Shown here: positions 52,300 to 63,443 of the stretch, piece after piece
Layout of the letters: each line of letters starts with the position of its first letter
How positions within the stretch are numbered: the first letter of the stretch is position 1
DNA from: Ephemerocybe angulata
Taxonomy: Eukaryota > Basidiomycota > Agaricomycetes > Agaricales > Psathyrellaceae
Assembly: GCA_013368325.1 (NCBI GenBank)
Contig: JAACJK010000171.1
Location: 310,001 to 374,000, forward strand
Direction of reading: 5' to 3'
Length of the DNA: 64,000 bases
Program-made: the position numbers and the translations under genes
Notes under the pieces: generated by a model
Told to the model about the DNA's origin: nothing
Databases searched by the model: none
Seen by the model: the letters and a program-made list of their open reading frames with translations, nothing else

Positions 52300-55040
52300 G
52301 AGTTCCTAGATCGCCTTACAAAATGGAGAGAACGAAACCTAGTTAAGCGCCAGAGCCATGTGTTAGGTACTCGGCACATAAAGCAACCCAAGAACGCTTA
52401 CCCCAAAACAAAGGGGCAAAGATCGTCTGTTCATGTTCCACCATCTTTCGCGCAGGCTACAGCAGCAGTGAAAGTAAGGAAGGCTGAATTCCCAACTTGG
52501 AGGGGAAGGAAACGCAAAGGTCAGTGTGAAGTCAAAAAGCAAAAATCCGACGCAGGAAAGAAGGCAGAAAGAAAAAAACGCCACTGTTCTCCCGCGTCAA
52601 GAACTCCAAAGCCCGCTTTTATACAAAAACGCGTCCGTCTGCGAAGCTTCGAGCCGGAGTGTGTATTCGGCTCAGGATCTTCCTCGCCGGGCGTGGCAAG
52701 TCGAATCAGATAGAGATCCATTGCCACTCTCTGACGTTTGTCACTCCCACCTCCAACAGGAGCTGTGGGCGCGTCCGACCGAGCCCCGGGGACTTACAGC
52801 TGCTGAGTAGCTACTTATGCTAATCGCGGCTTCTTCGAGAAAAGATAGAGTGCTTCGCGAGTGAAGAACCTGATGAGATGGCTACCTTCCACGCCCAAAG
52901 GTGAGATCAACTCAATGGTTTGCACCAGCGCAGAAGTATTTAGATTTAGATACGTACCGCTCGAGCGACTCCACCTTTCTCAGAATCGTGCAGCCTGACG
53001 AGTGCCAGAAATCGCCTTGGGAGAGATAGACTGAATGTTGACTGAATGGTGGTAGGTCGGTAACATTGATGACGTGCGCGCCATTTCGCCGCCCTGGCTC
53101 GCCATTGACCTCGTCACGTTCGGCGGCGGGGATTTCCAAGCACCCACTGGTAGAAATTGTGCGATTTGGATGCGCCTTGCACCACTTGGCGCTTTTTCCG
53201 CTTCTAGAAAGGGGGCCATGTACGTGTTCGACGGAACTTGCGACTATGCTAGAAGCATGGATATGTTTGAGAGCTGTACGTTGCCAGTTAGTTTGTTCTG
53301 CGACAGCACGGAGGCAAACATACCTTAGACTGTGGGTGTCGAAGACGCTTGAAGGTTCTTGCGGGGCAGATCGCCCACGAGTTGGTTCGAATATTGAGAG
53401 TACTTGAAGTGAGGCGACTCAGGAGCCCGAGGTGCCTGAAAGATACCTGTCAGGTATGAATGACGACATTGCCGATAGAAATCGCCCAGGTACACATAGC
53501 GCTCAGGGTCTACATAGTATGTACTGAGCTGCAACACAACCTTCCTTACTTAGTCTCTTGTGGAGTGTTAATACCAGAATACAACAGATTACAAGCATCG
53601 GTAGCCATCGTATGACTTGTCCCACCAGAAGGCTCGTGTTGGTGTCGAAGTCTGTTCGAGTGGGTATGTTTGCCTTGTTCGAAGTCTACGTGTATGTCTC
53701 CAGTAATCCGAAGAACACAACATCACCCTGCCTAGTAACCAGCCTCTACTACTGTAGGCACCACCCCAGAACTAGTCTCGTGAACCATCCTCTATGAGAG
53801 AAGAAAATCGTTCTCTCTGATCCAGAACTTGCTTTGAACGGACACTCAAGGCCAGCCGAGTCAAACGTCAAGCCCACTGGAAGGCCCATAATCAGTGATA
53901 GCACAGCAGTTGAGCTCTTTCGGTGGTGTCAGCGGATCCCTGGGGCGTATAAAGCGCGAAGGATTCTTCGTGCGACAGCGTCGATAAAATAATTGAGATC
54001 CTCGAGGTACTATGCTTCTGCGGTTCTGCAGCTCCTCGAGGGAATGTTTGCGAGAATCGGAGCTTGTTGCAGGTTCTGTGTACCTGCCAGTGACGGCGGG
54101 AGCTTTGAGGAAGAGATGGAAGGGTATTAGTCGAAGCCGTTCATCGCAGTGGTGGTGAACGGTTCGACGGTCAGAGTGACCAGTCCCACGGGAGTGGTTC
54201 AGATCGGCGAAAGCCGGAGAAGTTTGGTGCGTTGGCTATTCTGAGCATCTCGGATCCCAATGCCCAGGTATACAAGTAGGTGTAAAGCCAGTTTGATGTT
54301 CGTTGAGGGCTGACCCGTCAGGGTGAAATCCAGGAGAAAGACATGTCCAGCTCATGCCTAGTAGGCGCTTGCAGTGCTGGGGGCCCCTAACCGAACCTTC
54401 ACCCAGTCCTAGGCTTAACCCCTGCTCCTCTGGATAAAGCCTTAATTAGCGCTCAAGGGAGCCCGGAGGGCTATGTCGCGGTCATGGAGGTCGGTGTAGA
54501 GCTTGAGAGAGTCAAAGTTGGTGGCTCGAGGTGGGCACGTCCGGCTATTCCCAGCCCGGGCCAGCCGACGCCCGAGGCTGTCGGTAATTCAGCGGACCTT
54601 CAAATCATAGATCGCCGACACAGCCTCACATACTGAGCGCCTATTTGGGAGCAATGCAAGCGCTGGGCGGTCCATAGCGTGGCGGGACCACCATAATCGG
54701 TACAACTCAAATCCCTGTCGGGTGCCCGTTGAACAGGACGCGACGCAGCGCGCAGCGTATCGCGTCATTGCGTAGCCAAGGCCCAAACAATGGCGTCACA
54801 TTTATTCATAGAAACTTCTGACGAAGATTATCTGAATTCAGGCCTTCACGGTCTCTCGACCTTCGGTTTTCGGGAGCTTTGCAAATCTGCTTGTCTTGCT
54901 TGTGGAAATTCTGCTGAGGTGATCGACCTCCGAACTTGGTCCAAGCTCAGTCAGCACACTTACTCATCCTGAATCTTGGGCCTGGAACTTACATTAATAA
55001 TCCATCTATAGGATGCTACCGTGAAGCCCAGGTATACATT
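52300..55040. other. Gene-poor stretch
   Basis: I see no recognisable gene in 2.7 kb. Frames on both strands near 52900-53240 (for example NVTDLPPFSQHSVYLSQGDFW on the minus strand) could be exons of an unknown gene, but no consistent splice chain was found. The first exon of the DUF6534-type gene may lie just right of 52300. Confidence 0.35.
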
Positions 55041-55051
55041 GTTAAAGGATC

Positions 55052-55064
55052 GTGTATATAAAGG
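55052..55064 (+). promoter_or_regulatory. TATA box of NmrA-like gene 1
   Basis: GTGTATATAAAGG lies about 80 bp upstream of the ATG at 55137, a normal distance for a fungal core promoter. Confidence 0.6.
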
Positions 55065-55136
55065 ACAGGCCGTATGGTTTTGAGAGACAAGGAGTAACAC
55101 ATTTTCAACGACCCCGTCACCCCTCAAACAGAACAC

Positions 55137-56538
55137 ATGTCTACCACCAAGATCTTGATCACTGGAGCCACAGGTATGCAAAATACCAGATATACGTCGT
55201 CAGTACATTGACCAATCTGCGGTATAGGCTACATTGGAGGTTCTGTATTGGGCCGCCTGCTGGTCCACCCCGAGTCCAAGTCATTCGAGATTGTTGCGCT
55301 TGTGAGAAGCGCCGAGAAAGCGGCCAAGATCAGCACCCTGGGGGTCAAGACGGTCCTTGGCGATTACGATAATCTTGCCCTCTTAACAGAGCTGGCTTCC
55401 AATGCCGACGTCGTCTTCGAAATCGTTGACTGTGACCGTCTCCCGCCGAACGAAGCTCTGATCCAAGGAGCGAAGCAAAGATTCGAAGCAACCGGCAAGG
55501 CGCCTATTTTGATTCATACCGTACGTGAATGCGCACAAATCCTAACTTCTATGCATTTACAAACCATGTTTGTTGTTTCTAGTCAGGATCAGGTCCGTTT
55601 TCACAGAGTGTTTCTACCATCCACTCACCGATTCTGATGCATGTCTGTGTAGCTTTTATCATGGACGACGCACACGGACTGCACGGCAACCACAAGGTGT
55701 ACAGCGATTTACAGTCAGACGAAATCGAAGCACTTCCCGATACAGCCTTGCACAGGAACGTTGACCTGGCCTACCTGAAGGCTGATAAGGAGGGCTTCGC
55801 TAAAGCCTACATTGTCACCCCAGGTTCGTAGCTAAAAAGCACACAAGTGCGGGAAAGGCACTGAAATTACTTTTTTCCGCCATAGGCTGTGTCTGGGGGC
55901 TCGCGAAAGGGCCCCTCGTCGACCTTGGCGTGCAGCACACCCAGTCCATGTTGATCCCTTATCTTCTGAAAGCGGCAATTGCTAGGAAGCAGGCTGGGTA
56001 TATTGGACTTGGAAAGAACATCTGGCCTCTTGTGAGCAACGCTGATAGTAAGCATAGCAGGTTTCATGGCTCACACACATTTTCCGAGTCGTTGCTCACT
56101 GTGTCTCTCCTTAGCCGCTGACCTCTATATAATTGTTTTCAATGCAATCAGAAAGAACCCTGATACGGTCGGCCGTGGCCGCGATGGATTCTACTTTGCA
56201 GAGAATGGCGAGTTTACCATGTATGAGGCAGCCCAGGCCGCAGGGAAGGCACTCAAGGAGCTTGGGATCCTTGATTCCGAAGAGGCCACGCCTTTCAGCG
56301 AGGAAGAGGCTCTCAAGTACCTTGGCGTAAGTCGTACTCGTCTCTGAAGCTCACGAAATACTTACTGAATATTCGATTCAACGCATAGCCTTACTGGTTT
56401 GTCTTCGGAACAAACAGCCTGTCAAGGGGTGAACGCTCTCGCGCTGTTGGGTGGAAGCCTGTGGATGGGAAGGATGGCTTCCTTGCCAGCATCAAAGCCG
56501 ACCTTGTTGAGATTCTTAAAGCGTCTCCCCAGAAGTAG
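55137..56538 (+). CDS. NmrA-like NAD(P)-binding oxidoreductase 1, 344 aa
   Basis: Seven exons: 55137-55173, 55228-55520, 55583-55592, 55653-55823, 55886-56047, 56115-56326 and 56389-56538, all GT-AG and in frame. The Rossmann start KILITGATGYIGGS has the GxxGxxG dinucleotide loop, split by intron 1. ALVRSAEKAAKISTLGVKTVLGD fits the atypical SDR pattern, in which the cofactor phosphate is read by the basic residues. The third exon is only 10 bases. The protein is 343-344 aa like its tandem neighbour at 57533-59001, but lacks the intron that this neighbour has after the DIVIAM-equivalent (here VVFEIVDCDRL). Substrate unknown; it may be a regulator or a reductase. Confidence 0.87.
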
Positions 56539-57532
56539 TTACCCTGATGCAATATTTGTCTCCGAGCAAGCTATGATGTTTCAACAGGGTGTTCGAAGGC
56601 GTGAGGGGCCGCTTATTACAACGTACATAGTATTTTCTCCATGCACCGAATGCCGATTTTCAACCAATGTTCATACTATTCCTTCAACCATGATCGACCA
56701 CACGGCTAGCATCCCTGCTTTAGGCCCCACACCAATAGCTCCTGGATACTCCACCGGTTAGTATACGATCCTTCAACTGTCAAGTTTGCAGAATGAGTGG
56801 CCTGAGGCCCTGAGTACGAGGATGGAACAGGAAGAGCAACCCGAAGGACCGACGCGCACTCGGCGTTACACGTGGCATAGCGGACTTTCAAAATCGCACC
56901 CACGGCCACGGGAAAGATGCTTCGGCGCTTATTCCGAGGACGCAGGCATAAGCGCCGGAACTTTGCTCTGTAACAAAGCTACACATGAGACGTGATGGAC
57001 GCCCCAGATAACCAGAGTGACAGTTTACCGAGAGACATCAGTGGGAGTTGAGTAACTCTCAAGGTTCCCATTGCGCGACGCGCGTCGTTTTCCTGATTCG
57101 CAATCCCAAATGGAGCCTGCGGATGGCTCCCTTGCTGTTAACTACACAATGGCAGGCGTGAATCTTTGACTCAGCTGCGTAAGATGATCAATCACACGTT
57201 CGGGGACGGATTTCATGCGAAAACAATCCTCGAAAGACCGTGGTTAGGGGCATCCGGATAGTAGCCGAGCGCCTTGAAGATGGTACACTGGTATCCCTAC
57301 TCCATCCGTTTAACCGTAAGGTTTCCGTTCATCCAGCGCGATCAAATGAGTCTATACCTAACCGAAAGCTATTGATCGCTACAATAGCGTCAAACTTAGT
57401 AACTTACATAGGCGGAAGCGGGAGTGAGCGAGCGCCTGGGTATAAAGAGTCGGGACGAACGACCGTTGTCAAACAGCACCCTTCTACACCTCAGCATCTA
57501 TTCCAACCTTCCAAACTCTCAAATAATTTCTA
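56539..57532. other. Intergenic region between NmrA-like genes
   Basis: Promoter of gene 2 at its right end. Near 56920-56960 the sequences GGCGCTTATTCC and GCATAAGCGCC form an inverted repeat of the GGCGCTTA motif seen in other repeat-rich parts of the window. No gene seen. Confidence 0.4.
57438..57452 (+). promoter_or_regulatory. TATA box of NmrA-like gene 2
   Basis: GGGTATAAAGAGTCG lies about 90 bp before the ATG at 57533. Confidence 0.6.
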
Positions 57533-59001
57533 ATGTCTGTCACCACGAAGATCTTCCTTACCGGAGCTACTGGTGCGTTTGTAACCCTACGTCCAGAATC
57601 ATATTTCTTACCCTCACCATGTACAACCCATCTAGGCTATATCGGAGGCTCGGTTGTTGCTGGCCTTCTGGCTCACCCTGAGGCCAAATCGTTTGAGCTC
57701 ATTGCCCTTGTTCGCGATGCGGGAAAAGCCGACAAATTTACCTCTTTGGGAGTCAAGACCATCGTTGGAAGCTACAGCGACCTCGAGCTCCTTACCAAGG
57801 TATCCGCCGAGGTCGACATAGTTATTGCCATGGTAAGTCACATACTCTTTTTGCTGATCATGTGTAATTTGCATGCTGAGAAGACAACGCAGGCCGTCTC
57901 CGATAGTCTCGGGCCTACCGAGGCTATTTTGCAAGGTTTAAAGAAGAAATACGAGGCGACAAGCAAAGCGCCAATAATCATTCATACTGTAAGCGCATCG
58001 CTCTTTCTCCCCCATAGTTAAGCTAAAGATATTAATCCACACCTCCGAAAATATAGTCCGGAGCTGGTATGCCGTGTCTCTAACCATGGCACTAGTCCGA
58101 AAGCTAACCCAGTGCGCGACATAGGCATTGTCTCTGACCTGACCGCGGCAGGAGGAATCGGCACCAATAAGGTCTATAGCGACCTCGCCTCAGACGATCT
58201 CGCGACACTCCCTGGAAAAGCCGTCCCCATGACTTCTGAGCTTGCATTGATCAAGGCTGACGAAGAAGGATACGTTAAATCATACTTCATTGCGCCAAGT
58301 ATGTCTCCATGATTCTGTTGACAGACCTCGTATATCTGCAGTACTGATATCTATATTAGGCACTATCTATGGTCTGGCTACTGGGCCACTGGTTGATCTC
58401 GGTGTCCAGCACAGACACTCAGTGCAGTTCCCTCCTACTCTGAGAACATTCATTGCCAGGAAGAGGGCTGGAACCATTGGTTCCGGCAAGAACGTCTGGC
58501 CTGCTGCGAGCTACGAAGACAGTGAGTAACCTCAGCTCTCACGCATCTTTTTGGTAAATAACATGCGAACCACCACTTCCAACCCCCGCAGACCTCGACT
58601 TGTACATGCGCCTCTTCGACGCCGTCCGTAAGACCCCCGGAAAGATCGGACACGGCAAGAACGGATTTTTCTTTGTCGAAAGCTGCGAGTATAACGCATA
58701 TGAGGTAGCTGAGGCAGCTGGAAAGGCTCTGAAGGAGCTCGGTGTCGTCGATATTGCAGAGCCCGATAACCTCACGGACGAGGAGAAGACCAAGTACTTC
58801 GGCGTGAGTGATCCAAATATTGGTCTAGATGAATCTTATTTGACATATCTATTATGGCAGCCTATGTGGGTCTTCATCGCGTCGACTGCCAGGGTACAGG
58901 CAGACCGTGGCCGCTCGGAACTTGGGTGGAAGCCGGTCCACGGCAGGGCGGAGCTGTTCGCTAGTATCAAGCCCGAGATCGTCGAGTTGCTCAAGGCCTA
59001 A
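57533..59001 (+). CDS. NmrA-like NAD(P)-binding oxidoreductase 2, 343 aa
   Basis: Eight exons: 57533-57572, 57636-57832, 57893-57988, 58057-58066, 58125-58298, 58360-58521, 58592-58803 and 58861-59001. Motifs run parallel to gene 1: KIFLTGATGYIGGS with the dinucleotide loop, ELIALVRDAGKADKF, APIIIHTSGAG around the conserved 10-base exon, GPLVDLGVQH, and GKNGFFFVESCEYNAYEVAEAAGKAL. Shared exon sizes (10, 162 and 212 nt) show tandem duplication. It keeps one intron (57833-57892) that gene 1 has lost. It converges on the methyltransferase gene whose stop is at 59186. Catalytic partner residues of classical SDRs are not evident; substrate unknown. Confidence 0.88.
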
Positions 59002-59185
59002 TGCTTGGGCATCAGTATATAGGTCCTTGGTACACATTGGGCTAGTAATATTCACACTCTACAGCACTGAAAATGGACTCCCTACATGTACACCGGTCAT
59101 CAGACGTATCTACTTATACATATTGGTTCTCCAAATGCGATAAACGTTATGTCGCCACACATTGATGGCATGAGAACATGATCCA

Positions 59186-60057
59186 TCAGTTCTTCACAAA
59201 CTTCCCAACCTGGTGCCACAGCAAATGCTCCTCAGGTTCATCAACCTGGCCCCAAAGCTCCTTTTCCTTCCATGGGCTGCTCATCACCCCATTATCGTCC
59301 TCCACCTCCAAGTCCGCACAATAAATGTCGGTAGGACAATCCAGCCTGCATCCATCCATAACGTAGACCCAAAGCGGGGTGCAGAAACGCTGCCACCAGG
59401 CCACATCGCTTCGGTGGCTCAGCACATGCTCATAGAGCAGGAAAATCCCTCCGGGTGCTAATACATCACGAACCAGGTTATGTATGGCCTTTTGTGGGCC
59501 TGGGACGCTGCAGAGCGTAAGGACGGATACGATTGTGTCGACCGGTTTGGAATCGAGGGCTGCGAGAATTTTCGATGTCTCCTCGGCGCCACAAGGCAAA
59601 AGGACGAATGAGCCGTCGGACTCGTGGTACCCAGCGTCAAAGGCTGCCTTTCGCAGGAGCGGATGCATATTCACATTCGGCTCGAGTGCGATGTACCGAG
59701 TGACCTTGGCGTGGTCGAGATATAGGGTGGTATGGCCGTGTCCTACAACATAGAAAACATAGTACAGTTAGAGGTAGGCATAGTATATCGACAAATTTTC
59801 TTACCTGCTCCCAAGTCAAGGACAGACCCATATGCGTTGGGTGTGATCAAGTGTTCTTTGGTAGAACGACCAGCTTCATCAATGCCATCACCGAACCCAC
59901 CAGCCCACAGCTTCGCCATGAAAATCCGCGAGATTTCAGCGGGCGAGAGTAGAAGGCTGGGTCGGGCAATAACCTCCTTGAGGGTAGGGAAGAAGCCCAT
60001 TTTAATACAAAACCAGTTGTGCATGAGGATGCCGAAGACGACTGTGGTTGCTTTCAT
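59186..60057 (-). CDS. SAM-dependent methyltransferase 1, METTL7-like, 269 aa
   Basis: Exons 60057-59805 and 59742-59186, with a 62-nt intron inside the cofactor motif. The N terminus is hydrophobic then amphipathic (MKATTVVFGILMHNWFCIKMG), which may anchor it to membrane or lipid droplets as in METTL7 proteins. Motif I is VLDLGAGHGH, with the acidic end of strand 2 at YIALEPN; VSVLTLCSVPGP and LAPGGIFLLYEHV are the later motifs of class I methyltransferases. Tandem partner at 60616-61484 has the same length and intron position. Substrate unknown. Confidence 0.88.
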
Positions 60058-60615
60058 GGTGGGAAAATGCTTCTGAAGAAACCCTACGATGCTTCAGATA
60101 TATACTCTTGGGCGCCGAGTGGAGGTATACTCACCTGTCAATTAACTGGGGAGGAGATATGTAATTGGGATGGGTTATGGCAACTGGGAAATAGAGGTCA
60201 AAAGGAAGGATGGTAAGGGTGCGACGCTGATGCAAGGCTTATGTACCCTGCCCAATTCGGAAATCGGCAGTCTGCGGCACGCCACTTCGTGCAATCCCCC
60301 CTTGTGTCGAAGCCTCTCGAAGGCCCCCGTTTCCTGGAAAAGAACTAAAATATGGGTCCCAATGAGGATGAATAGATGCAGCAAACAAGGAAGATACCAG
60401 ATTTCCTTTTCTCCAGTCTTAACAGCAATTTGAAGGGCATTCTCAGCCTCTCTGCTTTCCACCCTGGGACTCGAAACCGAAACCTGGGGATCACTATCTC
60501 CGCCATTATTGCCCACGTTACAATGATAAGGATAGTGAGTCATTGCTTCGCGAAGTGCTCGTCCGCTGAGTGTGATCACAGCGCTAAAAGTGGAAGCCTG
60601 AACGAGGACAATACA
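60058..60615. other. Spacer between methyltransferase genes
   Basis: Contains the promoter of methyltransferase 1, including a TATATA-like stretch at about 60097-60105. No gene supported. Confidence 0.4.
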
Positions 60616-61484
60616 TTAATCCTTTACAAACTTCCCAACCTGATGCCAGAACAAATGCTCTTCAGGCTCATCAACCTTATTCCAAAGCTCCTGCTCCCTC
60701 CACGGGCTACGCAGCCCGCCGCCATTATCTTCCTCCACCTTCAAATCAGCGCAGTAAATATCAGTGGGACGATCCAGCCTGCACCCGTCGAAGGCGTGTA
60801 CCCAAATGGGGGTCCAGAACCGCTGCCACCAGGCCACATCGCTTCGATGGCTCAACACATGCTCGTAGAACAGAAAGAGTCCTCCTGGTTTCAAAACATC
60901 ACGAACGAGGTTACGTATCGTTTTCTCTGGATCTGGCACTGAACAGAGAGTGAGGATGGAGACGACCGTGTCCACCTGTACGGAGTCCAGAGCTGCGAGG
61001 ATTTTCGTGGTCTCTTCGGCGCCGCATGAGAGAAGTATAAACGAGCCGTCGGACTCATGGTATCCAGCCTCCGAGGCAGCTTCTCGGATGAAGGAATGCA
61101 TGTTCGTGTTTGGCTCCAGTGCGATGTACCGAGAGACTTTGGTGTGGTCGAGATACCGGACGGTATGACCATGCCCTAGAACCCAGTGCTGGTAAGAAGT
61201 CGGTACCAGAATCTGAAGGGTATATTTCATATACCTGCGCCAAGGTCCAGTACGGCCCCGAATGCGTTTGGTGTGATCAGGTGCTCTTTGGTCGAACGAC
61301 CACCTTCATCTACTCCGTCCCCGAACCCTCCTGCCCAAACCTTGGCCATGAAGATCCGCGAGATTTCACTAGGAGTGAAGAAGAGGCTCGGACGAGCTAC
61401 AAGCTCTTTAAGGGTAGGGAGGAGGGCTATCTTTATAGAAGCCCAGATATCGGTCAAGAGACCGACGGCAGCAGTTGCCTTCAT
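60616..61484 (-). CDS. SAM-dependent methyltransferase 2, METTL7-like, 269 aa
   Basis: Exons 61484-61235 and 61175-60616, 59-nt intron at the same codon as in methyltransferase 1. Motif I VLDLGAGHGH, YIALEPN, VDTVVSILTLCSVPDP and LKPGGLFLFYEHVLSHRSD are all intact. The C-terminal block DIYCADLKVEEDNGG and the ending WHQVGKFVKD are almost the same as in gene 1. The copies are alike over their whole length, so the duplication is fairly recent or kept alike by conversion. It is divergent from AUR1 with about 500 bp between start codons. Confidence 0.88.
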
Positions 61485-61991
61485 GCCCGCCGAAAGGTTA
61501 TCCTTTGAATAAAGGCACAGAGTGTTAGATTTATTCTCGGATCTCTATCAGGGGCTCACTTACCTGTCGGTTACTTGGGTGATATACAGAAACTGGGATT
61601 TGGCGACAGCTGGGACCTACAGGGCAAAACGAAGGAAGCCCGAGGCACGCTGATGCATTTCAAGTATCGCGCCGAACCGGCAATCTGCGGCTGAACTGTC
61701 TCACGGTTTTATACCAGCGGTTCATTTCTCATCAGTCGGGCTCATCGTTCTAAATACCTTGCTCGTCGTTGAGCAACGACGTCCAAGAAGGTACAACTCA
61801 TCTTCCACCTTACAGAACGGACCAGTGCTGAATATCGTGTCTCTAGAAACGGCTCTGAGGCCGTGCTACTGTGCCAGAGGATCATCATCAGCCATACCAT
61901 TGAGGCAGAGAACCGTACGTTGTTGTCCCCACTACCCAACAGACCATAGGAACTAATTGTAGCCAGCTCTGTGCACATATCAGCTACAAGA

Positions 61992-63320
61992 ATGACGGTG
62001 ACGAAGAACCGGAATGGGGTATTCACTACTCTTGGGCAGGCGTTCATGGCAGGCGTTGCGCGGATGGATAGGTCGCTGTCACCTGCCGTCACCCTGAACA
62101 AGCTGAAGGCCCACAAATACGTCCTTTCCGACCTGCAATATGTCGGTGTAGCGCTACTCTCCTCCTACTGGTTCATCATCATGGAGAGCCCACCATTCCC
62201 CTTCAAACTCTTCATCCCGATACTCTGGATTGTCCTGTTGATTGTCCCCGTCACCTCCCAGTTCTTCTTCCCCGCAACCCCCATCTTCATCTACCTCCTC
62301 AGCTTCTACTCGTCTCGGTTCGTGTCGGCAGAGGTCCGCCCGGTAGTGTCAGTGTCGCTCCTTCCGACCCTCGAATCAGTGCTGTACGGAGCCAACATCT
62401 CGGACATCCTCACCAGGTTCACCCACCCCATCCTCGACGTGATCGCCTGGATTCCCTACGGTGTCGGCCACTTCACCATCCCCTTCGTCGTCGGCGCCTT
62501 TGTCTGGCTCTTCCGTGACGTACGTATCCTGAAGCTCTGGGCGAGCGTATTCGGCTACATGAACCTCACCGGCGTCCTCATCCAAATCCTCTTCCCCTGC
62601 GCACCACCCTGGTATGAGGTCATCTACGGCCTCACACCCGCCAACTACGGTATGAAAGGCTCCCCAGGTGGTCTCGCACGGATCGACGCCCTCCTCCATA
62701 CCAGCATGTACTCGGCCGCCTTCGGCAACTCGCCCATGGTGTTCGGCGCCTTCCCCTCCCTCCACGCCGGCAGTGCGACCATGGAGGCCCTCTTCATAGC
62801 GCACTTCTTCCCCCAGATGTCCAAGTTCGTCTGGGTGTACGCGGGCATCCTGTACTGGGCGACGATGTACCTGACGCACCACTACCTCATCGACGTCGTC
62901 TGCGGTGCCTGCATGTCCACGATGTTCTTCTACCTCTGGCTCCCGGATGACCTCAAGAGCACCGCCGCAGCCACAACGCCGCCGCCGAACCTGTCGTCGT
63001 TTGCCACGGGGTACCAGCGCAGTAAGTACGAGGTGTACGATCTGGAGGATCCTCGGAGGGCTGCGCCGCCTAGCGCTGGCGCGATGCTCGATGCTGCGGA
63101 CTTTGACGTCGAGTCGGATGATGAAGAAGTTGATATCACATACCGGTCGCCCGTTCCAGGGACTGCGTCGTTCCTCCAACAGCAACAGCAGCAAAAGGCG
63201 GGCGGCCCAAAAGGCCACCGTCATACTGCCAGCATTGCGAGTTTGATCCGCGGCGACGAACGGGGGCCAGAGGACGGATGGAGTCCTGTTAGGGGGTCAT
63301 TTAAAGGATCCCGGGTTTGA
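61992..63320 (+). CDS. AUR1: Inositol phosphorylceramide synthase catalytic subunit, 442 aa
   Basis: Single coding exon; a likely 5' UTR intron runs from GTACGT at about 61914 to TAG at 61963. The enzyme moves phosphoinositol from phosphatidylinositol to phytoceramide in the Golgi, an essential fungal step and the target of aureobasidin A. Family motifs are present: CAPPWYE (203-209), FPSLHAGSA (254-262) and THHYLID (295-301); His258, His297 and Asp301 match the yeast catalytic triad by spacing. Multiple membrane helices are obvious (for example LFIPILWIVLLIVPV). The C-terminal 130 residues are hydrophilic with a Gln run and an acidic patch, variable in the family. I chose the ATG at 61992 (MTVTKNRNGVF) over an in-frame ATG seven codons upstream. 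Confidence 0.95.
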   Translation: MTVTKNRNGVFTTLGQAFMAGVARMDRSLSPAVTLNKLKAHKYVLSDLQYVGVALLSSYWFIIMESPPFPFKLFIPILWIVLLIVPVTSQFFFPATPIFIYLLSFYSSRFVSAEVRPVVSVSLLPTLESVLYGANISDILTRFTHPILDVIAWIPYGVGHFTIPFVVGAFVWLFRDVRILKLWASVFGYMNLTGVLIQILFPCAPPWYEVIYGLTPANYGMKGSPGGLARIDALLHTSMYSAAFGNSPMVFGAFPSLHAGSATMEALFIAHFFPQMSKFVWVYAGILYWATMYLTHHYLIDVVCGACMSTMFFYLWLPDDLKSTAAATTPPPNLSSFATGYQRSKYEVYDLEDPRRAAPPSAGAMLDAADFDVESDDEEVDITYRSPVPGTASFLQQQQQQKAGGPKGHRHTASIASLIRGDERGPEDGWSPVRGSFKGSRV

Positions 63321-63443
63321 GCAACATAGCGCTCGGCACACTCATTTAGGCTTGAGATATCCGCTTCATCTCTATTTGCACAACATACCCCGTACTTGTA
63401 GTAAATCATCTGTAATCGCATATAATAGTTACACCAAGTCTAT

